From Emiliania huxleyi CCMP1516 (lineage: Eukaryota; Haptophyta; Isochrysidales; Noelaerhabdaceae), in NCBI RefSeq assembly GCF_000372725.1, contig NW_005201036.1:109137-173136 (forward strand): a stretch of 64,000 nt of DNA, read 5' to 3'. Both the position numbers and the translations under genes were made by a program. Below the pieces are notes generated by a model, which was not told where the DNA came from, searched no databases, and saw only the letters and a list, made by a program, of their open reading frames with translations. This document shows, piece by piece, positions 1 to 10,920 of the stretch. The number at the start of each line of letters is the position of its first letter. Position 1 is the first letter of the stretch.

Positions 1-483
1 GGATCAGTGGAGTCCGTCGGCGACTCAGTCCGCGAGATGTTGCCTAAGGGAGAGGAGCTTATTGACAAGATGGAAGAGGGAATGAAGAAGGCGGCCAAGC
101 CAAACAACGAGGAGGAGGAGGAGGAGGAGGTGAAGGAGAAGAAAGCCGCGGGGACGGTCAAGCATGTGCACTCGTGCCCGCGCCGCAAGAGCGGCACAGG
201 CACGGTCAGCGACGTGACCTGGAACGTCAGGACGCATCCGGAGCTGTACGAGCACACGGTGGACACCGAGGAGGTGAGCTGCCTGAGCAAGAGCGGCTAC
301 CTGCGCGGCAAAGACAAGGCCCTGCAAATGGCAAAGGAGCACGGCGGGACGCGCGGCCAGCAGTACGCGGCAGCCGCATTCGAGAAGGCCGAGGGAGCGA
401 CGAACGACGCGAAGGAGGAGGCCAAGGCAAACGTCGTTAGCGTCGCCAAGGGCTACCTCGCTCAGTTCGTCCCTGGCTTTTAA
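1..483 (+). CDS. Acidic hypothetical protein, 5' truncated
   Basis: The frame is open from the window edge to a TAA at 481-483, so the true start is probably upstream; the first in-window candidate, GTG at 7, is not convincing. About 160 residues are visible. The N-terminal third has a run of seven glutamates followed by lysines. The middle has a short stretch with the only cysteines (HSCPRR and EVSCLSK), and the C-terminus is Ala/Lys/Glu-rich and likely helical. There is no signal peptide or membrane segment in the visible part. I do not recognise the family and assign no function. Codon use is G/C at third positions, like the confident genes in the window. Confidence 0.5.
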   Translation, partial: GSVESVGDSVREMLPKGEELIDKMEEGMKKAAKPNNEEEEEEEVKEKKAAGTVKHVHSCPRRKSGTGTVSDVTWNVRTHPELYEHTVDTEEVSCLSKSGYLRGKDKALQMAKEHGGTRGQQYAAAAFEKAEGATNDAKEEAKANVVSVAKGYLAQFVPGF

Positions 484-2761
484 GCTGGCCCTCTGTGACC
501 TCTCGTTTGGTCATCCTCGCGGCAACGAGTCCAAGTATCCCGCGTCAAGGGTGCTGCTCACTAGGTCGCTGTGCCCTCCCAGCCTCCACTCGACAAACAT
601 CCCGTCACCCCGACTATCCTGGGCGGGCCCGTTATTGGAATGCGCACTTGAGAGCTCGCACATATCTCCAGGTTGCTCACCCAACTCCGCTACTCCGGGG
701 ATCGCCGGGGATCGCAAGGGGCGCGAGCGGGGGGCGTGGGTGGGTGGGGGGGGGGGGGGGGGAGCAAGAAGTGCTTGAGCACGTGTGCAAAAGAAGGGAG
801 TCACCCGCTTGCCCGTTCGGATCGCTCCTCCTCGCAAACCCTTGTTTCGGCACATTCCGAAAAAGAATTCTCTTTAAATACAAGCGTCAAGCCTCTCAGC
901 GAAAAAGAATTCCACCGGCAGAGGCCGCTGTGGCCGCTGTTTCACAGACCTTGTTATTGAGAAGAAATACGTCCTATGGCGCTTTGCGCTGGTCTGTGAG
1001 AGGTTGAGGTGCGAGCCCTGGAGGCCCTGGGGATGGGGGGAGACTACCCGCGGGCCTAGAAGGCCCGCGCGCAGGGGGGTGGGACATTGAGATTGAAGGC
1101 GGAGGTGGAGGCGGCAGGTGCTTGGCTAGGGTGCCCACAAGACCCAAAAGAAAATAGCTTTCCGACTCAAAAAGGGACGCACGAGGCAAATCTGATGTTG
1201 GCCAGTTCCAATAGGAGCGAGGCCTCTTCCGTTGGGGGACCGAGTTCATAGGAAACGAGGGTTTCCCATTGTGACCCGCTCCAGCGCGAGCGTGACACTG
1301 CACTTGGCGCCGAGCGCCCGCGGCTCAGACCTTGTGCAGGCCACCCCTCGGTGACCACGCCGGTCCGGACCGATGGCGCTCGGTGTGGAGCAAGCAAGAC
1401 CCCCCCCCCCCCCTCGGCGCGCGCTCGCCATTCCAACGGCCGCCAGGAGCACCAAGAGGACTCCTCATGGCTGTGGTCAAGTGGGCTTCGACCGGCCTCG
1501 GCTGGGGGGGCGGGTTGTCCCGGCTGCGGACGCCTTCTGCAGCCCCCTGGGCGTGGGTCAGCACCCCAAAACTGCCCCTCGGCGGCATACAGCACTGCCA
1601 GCCAGCCTCTTCCTCCTCCTCAAGGGCTCTACTATAGGCCATATTGCGCCGCCTCCTACTGGCAGCCGGGCGGGCGCGCGCCGCGCGCGCCTCGGCGCGC
1701 GCACGGCTCGCAAAGTTCGAACGAGTACTGCCGCCCGGCCGCCTCAAGGCTGCCGGGCGGCAGTACTCGCCTCGCACGCGCACCGGCTGATCTGGCTGCT
1801 GCGCCGGCGGCCGCTGCGCTGGCCGCTGCTGCGCTGGCTGGCGGGCGGTACGGCCGCCGGCGGCCGCTGCACCCGCGCCTTCCCTCGCGGGCGCCGTCGC
1901 GCCGCGCGCGCCCAACTCTGCTGGCACACGGCACGCGTCGGCACACAGCCGCGGAGAACAGGCGGTGCTGTGCGCGAAGCGCGCGCGATCTCGTACTTTT
2001 TAAGGCTGGATCCGGCCATTCCAAGGGTATACCTTTGAGAATCCCCAGCGTCCCACCCTCCTAGTCACACTCTCAATTTCTCGACTGGCCAACACGAAGT
2101 GCTGCGATCGGGGGTGGCCCATTTCTTTTTTCCTTTCTTTTTTTGGGCCCTGTGGGCACCCTAGCTTGGCGGGTGCGGCTGGGAGCGGCTTGATCGGGAC
2201 GGATGACACGTCTGATGCAGACATGCGGTCACCCTCGATTCCTGTTTGTTGAATGTTGAAAAATTCGTCTTATCCTTTCGGGCCTGCGGAAACGTTCAGG
2301 GCTCCCATTCGTGTTACCCCGGAAGCTCCGACGAGTTGCCACCTCCAGTGCCCTGCGCGCACCTGCGCATCTTCGCTATGCCAGAGAGAGCGGCCGCACT
2401 CTGCTCGCTACCCTGCTCCAAGAGATTCCAAATCCAGCACTGCCCGGTGGCGCGCAGGGTTTCTTTTTATGCTCCTGGAGTCTTGCCTTCGTGGGGCGCC
2501 TCGGCCTTTTCTTTTCACGGGTGCGGTGAGAGTGGCTCGCCGTCGAAACGACGCGTTTTCTTCTTCTTCGTGAGCCTGTGTGTGTGCCAGTCCGCGCCAG
2601 TCTGCGCCCTTGTCGTGCCAGTGTGCTGTGAGAGAGGATGGCTCTTAAGAATTCTTCTTCTTCGGCTTAGAGTTTTCGCTTCCGGAGCGAGCGGCGAGAG
2701 CCTGCGTCGGCGACCGTCCGTGACACCGGCCCGGTCGGCTGGGGCGGCGCTCGACACCGGC
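484..2761. other. Intergenic, no supportable gene
   Basis: There are many overlapping open frames on both strands, but none shows a recognisable motif; they are what GC-rich sequence produces by chance. The stretch holds homopolymer C/G runs near 746 and 1400, two short copies of an AAAAAGAATTC motif near 863 and 903, and a strong inverted repeat listed separately. Confidence 0.5.
1722..1769. repeat. Perfect 17-bp inverted repeat
   Basis: CGAGTACTGCCGCCCGG at 1722-1738 is matched by its exact reverse complement at 1753-1769 with a 14-nt loop. It would form a very stable hairpin. No gene nearby explains it; it could be a small palindromic element or a transcription-end structure. Confidence 0.7.
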
Positions 2762-3204
2762 ATGCCCGACGCCGAGGAGAAGTCCGACGCGCGCGACGGC
2801 CGCCTCTCGGGCCCGAAGAGCTTCCCGGTGCCGCGCGGCCGCCAAGAGCCGCCGACACCGCCGACACCCGCACCGCACGGCTGCGCCTCACACCCAGCCG
2901 AGCCGGACCACTCCCCCCGCTCGTCGCTCCACAGAACCGCCAGGCCGAGTTCGAGCGGAAGCAGCACAGCAAACGGGCGCTGGAGCTCTGCGCCGACCGG
3001 GTCGAGGCGTATGCCGAGTGCGCCACCGGCCGGACCATCACGCTGCCCTTCTACTGCCGCGGCGTCTTCAACGAGCTCAACGAGTGCCTCAAGCAGCAGT
3101 GCGCCGCGCCGCCCGCCCGTCCCATCACGCCCCCCACTCACACCCTGATGAATGCTGACCGCCGCCTCGCGTCGCGCCGTAGCAAGCCGGCCGAGCAGAA
3201 CTGA
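2762..3204 (+). CDS. CMC1: Cmc1-like twin CX9C mitochondrial protein
   Basis: The second exon (from 2935) encodes a classical twin CX9C helix-hairpin: CADRVEAYAEC and CRGVFNELNEC, preceded by a basic segment (ERKQHSKRALEL). This matches the Cmc1/COX-assembly family, small intermembrane-space proteins oxidised by Mia40 and involved in cytochrome c oxidase assembly. Proposed structure: exon 1 2762-2827 (ATG, 22 codons), GT-AG intron 2828-2934, then exon 2. The 3' end either reads straight to TGA 3202-3204 or has a further intron of about 85 nt ending CGCCGTAG (with a CTGAC branch-like motif); both give a KPAEQN C-terminus in the same frame. Length, under 95 residues, fits the family. The first exon is inferred only from phase. 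Confidence 0.75.
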
Positions 3205-3709
3205 GGCCTCCTCGAACCTCGCTGCACGCGGGCATTCCCTCACGGCGTAGAGCGGTGCGGTGGGCCGCCGGCCACCACGTCGCGGTGGGCTGCAGCAGGG
3301 TGGATTTCAGGCCACATCCCTCTTGCCTGCCTTCTCAGCCGGAGCTCTCTGGCGTCGCCGCAGAAGCCCGCTTGGGCCTTGGCCCCTTGGCCGCTTTAAC
3401 CGCGCGTGGCAGGCAGATGGCAGGCAGAGGCTGCCGCGCGCGCGGATGGTCGGGAGACGTGTTGCCTGCCGCCGGCCATGTCGGCGGATGAGGACGATTT
3501 TTCTCTCCTTGTGCGACAAACTTTTTTCTGCTAGTGAACTGAGGAGAAGCGGGTCTAGCGGCGGAGGGCACGGGGAAAGGAACTTAGTGATGGGCCCGTC
3601 GGCCTCAGTTGTTTTTCTTTGCGCTCCATTGGTCGACTCCACGACCCACCTTGTTCGCTTGGTGTTGTTTGCGACAACGCTTCCTTGAGCCCTTCGACTC
3701 GTGTGCGCC
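3205..3709. other. Intergenic, probable metalloprotease upstream region
   Basis: No supportable coding sequence. It lies between the Cmc1-like stop and the metalloprotease start and presumably contains the latter's promoter; I see no recognisable box. Confidence 0.4.
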
Positions 3710-6700
3710 ATGAGCAAGCTCGACATTGAGGCTCAGCGCGCCGATCCGATGGCCAAGTGGACAATGTTGACATTCTCCGCCTGGATCATCCCTGTAACCC
3801 TTCTTGTCAGCCTCTTGTCGGTGGCGATCGCTGACTCAGTCCGCAGCAGCTCCGGCCCACTCGAGGTTAGACCATCAGCTGCCCGTTGCCAAGCCCTCGC
3901 GTCACGCCCCACCCTCTGCGCTCGCTCAGCAGAAAGTCTCGGGCTCACCCTCCTCCCTCGCGCGGCCGCTCGCAGGTCAAGGTCGTCCACGTCGAGAACC
4001 TGACGGCGGCCACGCTTTCCGAGGGTGCTGTGCAGCCTCCCGCGGACCCTCCTCAGCCGCCACCTCCGCCGGGCGTGCCGCCTCGCGCATTCGACCCGCT
4101 CGCCGCCTTCCACCACCTGGAGCTTCTCAACGACAACGCCACCGAGGGCTTCTTCCGCGTGCTGTGGGAGGAGGGCGATAAGCGGGGCCGGCCAGCCAAG
4201 GTGTGGTTCGAGGTGGACGAGGAGGACATCGGCGTGGAGTTCGTCGTCTCCGCGATGGTCGCAAAGGGCGACGGCACAACCAGCCTGCTCCACATGCCGC
4301 TCACCTCGGGGTCGCGCACCGTGTTCAAGTTTGAGCCGTCGCCGCACGTGCAGGGCGCAATCGACCTAATCGCGCCGCAGTACGAGCTCCGGCTGCCTCC
4401 GAATGGGACGATCTCCGAGGAAACCCTCGCCAAGGGAGCCTGGCCCGGCTTCGTCAAGACTTTTGCGGGCACCAAGGTGCTCCGCTGGGAGACTCGCCTC
4501 AACGCGTCGGCGTCAGAGGCGGACCGCGTCGAGGCGCTCGAGAAGGGCACCTGCGACGTGCCGCTCTGGCGCAACGCCTCCGACCCCGTCGTGACGCCCA
4601 AGCCTGGATGCGAGCCGTACTCCATCAACGGCACCTCGTGGCTGGTGGACGTGTCCTCGTGGCTCGCGTCGGGCGTCGTGCTGTCGAGCCCGCTCACGGG
4701 GGCGAGGCTCGTCGGCGCCGAGGCCTTCCCGACCTCGGCGCGTGTGTCTGTGCAGACGCCCTCCCTCGAGGTGCGCGTCTCCTTTGCTCGGCTGCCGCCG
4801 CTCGACGGCGGGTTCGTGCCGCGCGCCGCCGACGACCGCATCGGGTACTGGGACCTCCGCTACACGGAGGTGGGCACCGAGTCGGGCCCGCTCACCGACC
4901 AGACGACCAACCGCAGGGTGGACCTGATCCACCGCTGGAGACTCGAGCCCGCCGACAAGGAGCTGGCCGCGAAGGAGCGTGCGGCGGGCAACCTCATCGC
5001 GCCGGCGAAGCCAATTACGTACCACATCGACCCCTCGGTCCCGGAGCGGTGGCGGAAGGCGATGAAGCTCGGCGTGGAGCTGTGGCAGCCCGCGTTTGAG
5101 CGGGCGGGGTGGAAGGACGCCATCATTGCGGTCGCGCCCGGCGACGAGGGCTTCCCCGAGGACTACTCCGCCGCCGACTCGCGCTACGCCTCCATATCGT
5201 GGGCCGTCTCCACCGACCGCGTCTATGCCGTCGGGCCGCACTCGTACGACCCGCGCACGGGGGAGATCCTGGACGCGGACATCATGTTTGCGCACTCGTG
5301 GGTCGACGCGTGGATCCGCGGGTTTGAGAACGAGAAGGGGAGCGCGATGGCGCGAGCGGGGGCTGAGGGCCACGACGGGAGGGACGGGCGGCGGCAACTC
5401 GACAGCAGCGGCAGCGCGCGACTCGCGCGCCGGCTGTCTGCCGCCCAGCGGTCGGTCGAGACGGCTCTTGGCGAGTCGGCGCCGCGCGCTCACCGACAGC
5501 ACGATCACAGCCACGGAGAGCACGAGCACAGCCACGGCGAAGAGCACGACGACCACCATGACCACCACGACCACCACGACCACGCCGCGCACCCAGGCCC
5601 GTGCGGCATCTCCGGGGCCGCCGCGGCGCGCGAAGTCGCCGCGACGCTCCGCGCGAAGCTCCAGCTGGACGGCGTCATCGCGCCGGGCGACCCGGTGCCG
5701 GAGGAGTACGTGGAGGCGGCCTTGGTCGACGTGACGATGCACGAGGTCGGCCACACGCTCGGCATGCGCCACAACTTCAAGGCGTCCACCGCCTACTCGT
5801 ACGCGCAGCTGCTCGACGCCAACTTCACAAAGACGAACGGCTTCGCGTCGTCGGTGATGGACTACATCGGCGCCTTCCTGCCGTCGAACCGCTCCCTCCC
5901 CGTGGTCGGCTCGCTCGGGGCAGAGGACGGCTACAACCCTTTCATGGGGGTGGTCGGCGCCTACGACAAGCACGTCATCGACTACGGCTACCGCCCTCTC
6001 GCAGACGAGCAGGCGGGGCGGCAGCACGCCGAGCTCGCCGCTCTCGCCGCCGAGGGCGCAGCGAACCGGGAGCTCGCATTCTCGACGGACGAGGACGGCC
6101 CGCGCACCGACGGCTCGGACCCGACGGCTTCGCTCTACGACATGTCGTCCGACCCGCTGGGCTTCTACATCGACCAGATCGCGCTCGCACAGCGCCTCCT
6201 CGAAGACGCCTCCAACCGGACCGTCGCCATCGGAGAGCCGTGGACCAAGCTGCTGCCGGCGGTGGAGCGGTACATGGGCGCGGCGCTCAAGGCGGGTACC
6301 TACGGCGCGAAGAACATCGGTGGCTTCATCTTCTCAAAGGCGCACAGGGGCGACCCCGGAGCTCCAGACCCGATGGTGCCCACGCCCGCGGCGGACCAGT
6401 GGCGGGCGCTGCGGCTCATCCTGCAGATCATCTCGGACGACTTTTGGCTCCCCGCCACGGACGCGCTCCGCTGGGCCCGCTCGCTTCCCCGGCGCGCTGG
6501 CTGGTGCGAGGGCCTGGACGTGTACTGCTACGGCCTCGAGCCGGCCGAGCTCCTCGAGCGCGTGTTTCGCACACGCGTGAACCTCCTGCACACGCTGGTG
6601 CAGCCGCACCGCCTGGCGGGCCTGCAGCAAGCGGAGTGGGAGGGCTTGGAGGCGGCGAACTCATCTTCGACTCGCTCGGTCGACGAAGAGCTGTCGTCTC

Positions 6701-7092
6701 GATCGGCGGAGGAGGACTGGGCGGTGGCGTGGGTGACGCCTCCTGCGGAGCTGGCGCTCGACTCCTTCGCCACGAAGACGCCATCCGTCGCAGGCCTTCT
6801 CCGGACCGTCAACAGCGTCGTCTCGCCACTTCCAACCGCCGCCGGCCTATCGGCGACCGCGGCGAAGGCGCGCTTCGCGCTGCAGCGTGTGTGGGTCTCA
6901 CTCCTCACAGACATGTCTGCCGGCACGGAGGAGGCGGCCGCGGTGGCGACCTCTCTTTTGCTCAAGCTCAAGGAGGAGGTCGCAAGTGCTGTTGACACCA
7001 ACACCGAGCCCGACGAGGATGCGCGCGACGCGCTACGCGCGCTGGCGCGCATGCTGGACCTCTGGGAGCGAGGCCTGCCCGTGCCCGCATAG
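3710..7092 (+). CDS. Zinc metalloprotease, bacterial met-zincin family, membrane-anchored
   Basis: Two exons: 3710-3865 (52 codons) and 3976-7092, joined in phase 0 across a 110-nt GT-AG intron, giving about 1090 residues. Exon 1 encodes a short cytosolic lead and a hydrophobic segment (about residues 18-41, WTMLTFSAWIIPVTLLVSLL) that acts as signal anchor or signal peptide. The catalytic core is HEVGHTLGMRH (HExxHxxGxxH zinc site, His at about residue 641), followed by the Met-turn SVMDY. Upstream blocks (YRR-like wedge, PITYHIDPSVPERW, ARYASISWAVS, DPRTGEILDADIM) match the DUF5117/DUF4953 zinc-dependent metalloproteases common in bacteria. A histidine-rich loop at 5490-5585 precedes the active site and may bind metal. 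N-glycosylation sequons (NASA, NGTS, NRS) suit a lumenal or extracellular location. The physiological substrate is unknown. Confidence 0.9.
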
Positions 7093-7570
7093 ACCAGAAC
7101 TCGCATATCTTCCGCATGGACTAATGGCCAGCGAATATAGTCTCCACGCGTCTGCCCCGGTGCGGTCGCGCCTGTCGCCAACCAACGATGCTTTTATTTC
7201 GGGTTGCGCGAGAGCGATCAGGTGCTTCGTCTTCCCGGTGCATGCGGGCCCGGGAGAAGAGACCTACGAGCCGTGTGCGGTGTGGCTCCCCTCGCGCGGG
7301 GTTGCGGTGTGTGTGCCACTCTGTGTGCGCTGCGGCCACATAGTGCTGTGTGTGTGCGCGCCCGGGCCGCGCCCCGCGTCGGTGTATGTGTTTTGCTGCA
7401 GCGACGAGGATTCCGAAGTTATCTTTTTTCAATTTGTATTTTTTGGTGTACAATGTACTCTCTCTTGATACCTACCGCTTACTAAACCTTCACTCCCATA
7501 AAGCCGTACGGCACGCGGCGGAGACACACACCAACGGCAACGCACCACGCAAGCAACCGCAGCCCCGGCC
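7093..7570. other. Convergent 3' intergenic region
   Basis: Lies between the ends of the plus-strand metalloprotease and the minus-strand membrane protein gene. Rich in TGTGTG and GTGCG motifs; no coding signal. Confidence 0.5.
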
Positions 7571-9399
7571 TCAGTACAAGTTCCCAAGCCCAGCCTTGAG
7601 CCACTCCATGGTCGGCGGCCCCATCGTCCCTCGGAGGTCTTCCGCCGGCGCGCTGTGGCGGCGGGGGTCCTCGCCGTCCGCGGTCGTCGGCTGCCCTCGC
7701 GCGGTGAGCGCGCCGCCGGCGGTTGTGTGCGCGCCGTCGGAGCACTGGGCGATGACTGTCGCCGTCACCTCTGCCAGAGGCCCGCCGCCCGCCCCGGCCG
7801 GCGGCCCGAGCTCGGGCTCCGGATTTGCTTTCGCCGCGCGGCTGCGCGGCGTGACGAGCGACGCGACGGTGCGCGGCGAGACGAGGTGCCACCGGCTCAC
7901 CGGCGGCGGCTTGACGGGCTGCTTCTGCTCGTGCGCCTCCTGGTGCAGCAGCTCCATCCGGGCGGCGAGCAGCTCTGCCGCCTCGTTAAAGAGGCCCTGC
8001 GCCTCGAGCGCGTCCTGAGGCGGAGGCCGCGAGGCGCGTGGGTCGAGGGGCGAGGCGAAAGCCGCGAGGCGGGAGGATGGGGGGGGGGGCGAGGCAGGGG
8101 AGGAGAGGGCTGCCGATGAGGGCGGCGTACCACCGCGGCCACCGCCTCGGCGCAGCCACCGCCTCGGCGCAGCCACCGCCTCGGCGCGGCCACCGCCTCG
8201 GCCCTCTCTCTCTGCTCCATCCCGGCCAGTCACGGTCATGTCTCGGCTAGACTCGTGGAGCGGCGCACCACGCGAACCATCACCTCTGACGAGCGCATGT
8301 GCGTCACCGCGGGCGGCTGCTGCTGTTGCTGCAGCTCGTGGTGCGGGCTCGACGAGTCGGGCAGGCGCAGCCACGTGGCGAGCGCTCTGTCGAGCGCGCC
8401 GAGGGGCGACTTTGGGACGATGGCGGGCACGTGGCTGGCGGCCAGCTTGTGCTTTGGCGGCGTGGCCGACTTGCGCACCTCGGCGCTGTGAGGGACCATC
8501 CGCTGCTGGATGGTCTGGATCACGCGGCCGGGCGTGTGCGGCTCGTCCATGGAGCCGCGCGCAAAGGAGTCGGTGTGGTAGTAGCCGGCGACCTTGTGCA
8601 GCCCCTTTGGCACGCGGAAGGACAAGTAGAGGGCCCGCGCGGAGATGGCGGTGAGGAGGAAGGCGACGCACATCATGATGGTGGACGGGAGGGCCACGCG
8701 GTAGTCGTGGTAGATCCAGGGGTGGATGCCGGCGGCGACGTAAAACGCCGTCAACCCGGCCGCCATCGACGCCGTGGTGTGGCGCCGCTGCGAGCTGAGC
8801 ATCTCGACTGAGCGGTGCATGGAGCCGGGCGGTCCGTGGAGAGCGAGGCGCGGGCCGAGGACCGAGAGCATCAGCGTGGAGATGCAGACTTGCGTGAAGC
8901 AGGAGAAGGCTACCACCGAGAAGAAGGAGAAGCAGATCTGCAGCGCCTCCGTGCCAGCAGAGTCGCACTCCCAGCCCTCCAGCTCTCCATCGCCGAGGCC
9001 GCCGCCCACCCGTGTCGCCAACTCTGCCAGAGCAACTCCCCGCGCGAGCGGCTCTCCCTGCCTCCCACCCTCCCACACCGCTCCCGCAGCGATGCGGCCG
9101 GTGTGCGACAGGGCCCCGACCTGACCGTTGCCCGCCTCGGCCGCGCGGATCGAGGTGGCGTCGGATCGGAACGAGACGATGTCGCGCGAGACTCCCTCGG
9201 GGTCCGTGACGTTGAGCCCAACGCACATTGTCTGCACGCGCTCGGAGGTGACAAACGTGAGCGCGAGGCCGATGAGGACCGAGGCGGCGATCCCGAGCTG
9301 GTTGTAGTGCCACACGTGAAAGTTGAGCTCCTTCTCGCGCAGCCGGACCAGATCGGTGGTCAGCTCGGCGTTGAGGAACGCCTTGTCGGCGGCTAACAT
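7571..9399 (-). CDS. Multi-pass membrane protein, unknown family
   Basis: The main exon (9399 to about 8284) encodes a charged N-terminus (RLREKELNFHVWHYNQ) and about four hydrophobic segments: IAASVLIGLALTFV, ICFSFFSVVAFSCFTQV, a segment around STIMMCVAFLLTAISA, and a weaker GLTAFYVAAGIHPWIY. The frame then closes. A second exon, 8014-7571, carries a plausible continuation (NEAAELLAARMELLHQEA, then Ser/Thr/Pro-rich) ending at TAG. A GT-AG intron 8015-8283 (GAG|GTGATG donor, CTCAG acceptor) joins them in phase 0. A low-complexity stretch at about 8945-9122 could be an unspliced in-frame intron. An acceptor-like TTGTAG just upstream of the ATG at 9399 hints at a further 5' exon. Four-TM topology resembles small channel proteins, but I see no diagnostic pore motif. 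Confidence 0.6.
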
Positions 9400-9563
9400 C
9401 AGCGCGGTCTTCTACAACCGCAAGTATTGATGAAGTAAGCGACGGAGGGCGAGCGCCTCGGCGCGAGCGAAGGACAGGATATGCGGACGGCCGGGCTCCC
9501 TCGCCGCCTCACCTTGCCGACGAGCGGAAAAAATCCCCGCGCGCGCGGGGGCGGCGGAGGCGC

Positions 9564-9594
<31 letters not shown>

Positions 9595-9842
9595 GTGTGC
9601 GGGATGTCTGTGGGCCCGAGAGCGATGTGTGTGTGTCCGCCTTGCGTTTGTTTTCATAACATCGAAGGCTAAGCTCGAAAAAATTAAAACCCGCGCGCTT
9701 TCTTTTCATCCTCCTTGCGTAAACGAAGGACGTTCAGATTTTACGTAGGTCAATGCCGGACGACGGCGGGGGGCCCGCCGTGGTGCGCATCCTTTTCCCG
9801 CTGCCGACGATGGATCTTCGTCGTCACACGCATGCCGCTCGG
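9400..9842. other. Upstream region of membrane protein gene
   Basis: Contains a (CGG)n-rich stretch at 9550-9595 and no supportable ORF. May hold the promoter and any 5' exon of the minus-strand gene ending at 9399. Confidence 0.4.
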
Positions 9843-9850
9843 AGCGTATG

Positions 9851-10763
9851 CTGAGGGAGGGTGTAGAGGATGTAGAGTGTAGAGCGCTGTAGAGCTGTAG
9901 AGATGTAGAGCGCTCTGGAGTGCTGTAGAGCTGTAGAGCTCTACATCTGGCGCGTGACGAACTGCCTCCGTTGTAGAGCGATGTAGAGCGCGATTTTGTT
10001 GTAGAGTTTGTTGTAGAGGCTCTACAGCAAACCCGCCGGGAAGGCAGTGACTCAAAGAGGTCGAGCCGCGCTAATGGGGTGTCTCCGAGCTTACTGGAGC
10101 TCTGATGGACGGCCCTGACTATCCCTGACACACAGAGAGTCACTCTGATGGCACACAACACCCTATAACTGCGTCATGACCAGCCTGCCATGCGTCGCTG
10201 GTGCCGCATTCGTCGCAGTGCTTCTTTAGCAGGCGGTGGACTGTCGGCTGCGAGGACGGTCGCATTTGCGCGAGGCGAGGCGAGCATTGCTGCGCGTTGC
10301 ATGCGCCATGCCTCGCGCCAGCGCGTGCGGGAGCTCCTGGCTGAGCGTTGAGTCCAGGCGAGTTGCGCTGGCCACGATCGCTACGCCGAGCCGAGCTGAC
10401 GCGCCGAGGCGCCGGCCAGTCGCAGCCGTGAGGCATGCCACAGCAGCAGAGGCACCTGCCACCCATTGGGCGGGCAGACAGAAGGCCAGGGCAGCACTGG
10501 CGAGTGCAACGCGCCTCATGTCGGAGAGCGACCGTGCCTCGTTCGCCGCTTTTGATGTACATGTACCTAGGTAGAGTTTGTTGTAGAGATTTCACGTTGT
10601 AGAGCGCCTCTACATCGCTCTACAACGGAGGCAGTTCGTCACGCGGTGGATGTAGAGCTCTACAGCTCTACAGCGCTCTACAGCGCTCCAGAGCGCTCTA
10701 CTCGAGTACATCTCTACAGCTCTACAGCGCTCTACACTCTACATCCTCTACACCCTCCCTCAG
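9851..10763. mobile_element. Non-autonomous TIR transposon, copy 1, with 8-bp target duplication
   Basis: The element runs from CTGAGGG (9851) to CCCTCAG (10763) and is flanked by the 8-bp direct repeat AGCGTATG at 9843-9850 and 10764-10771. The terminal inverted repeats are long (about 200 bp) and built of short TGTAGAG / CTCTACA units. The interior is about 480 bp and shares several open frames with copy 2 (53330-54221), but none contains a convincing transposase motif. An 8-bp duplication fits hAT, P or Mutator-like superfamilies; the long TIRs favour a MULE-like or foldback element. No catalytic gene is present, so it must rely on a transposase elsewhere. Confidence 0.9.
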
Positions 10764-10820
10764 AGCGTATGGCGAACGGATTTCCCCAAGGGCTCTTGGG
10801 GTGTGTGATAGAGCGAGCTG

Positions 10821-10920
10821 GGGATGGGTGGGGATGGGTGGGGATGGGTGGGGATGGGTGGGGATGGGTGGGGATGGGTGGGGATGGGTGGGGATGGGTG
10901 GGGATGGGTGGGGATGGGTG
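10821..10920 (+). repeat. 10-bp minisatellite, ten perfect units
   Basis: GGGATGGGTG is repeated ten times without a mismatch. The G-rich strand has regularly spaced G-runs and could form G-quadruplexes. It starts 57 bp after the transposon's right-hand target duplication copy. Confidence 0.95.

Noticed and set aside
4513-6027. 504-codon minus-strand frame over the metalloprotease
   Set aside because: Shadow of a strongly GC3-biased gene; no motif, while the plus frame has a full zinc-protease signature.
7571-9399. ORAI-type calcium channel
   Set aside because: Four membrane segments are suggestive, but I see no conserved first-helix pore motif and would be guessing.
10140-10595. Transposase encoded in the 9.85-kb element
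   Set aside because: Frames are open on several strands in both copies, but none has an acidic triad or zinc-finger pattern that I can support.
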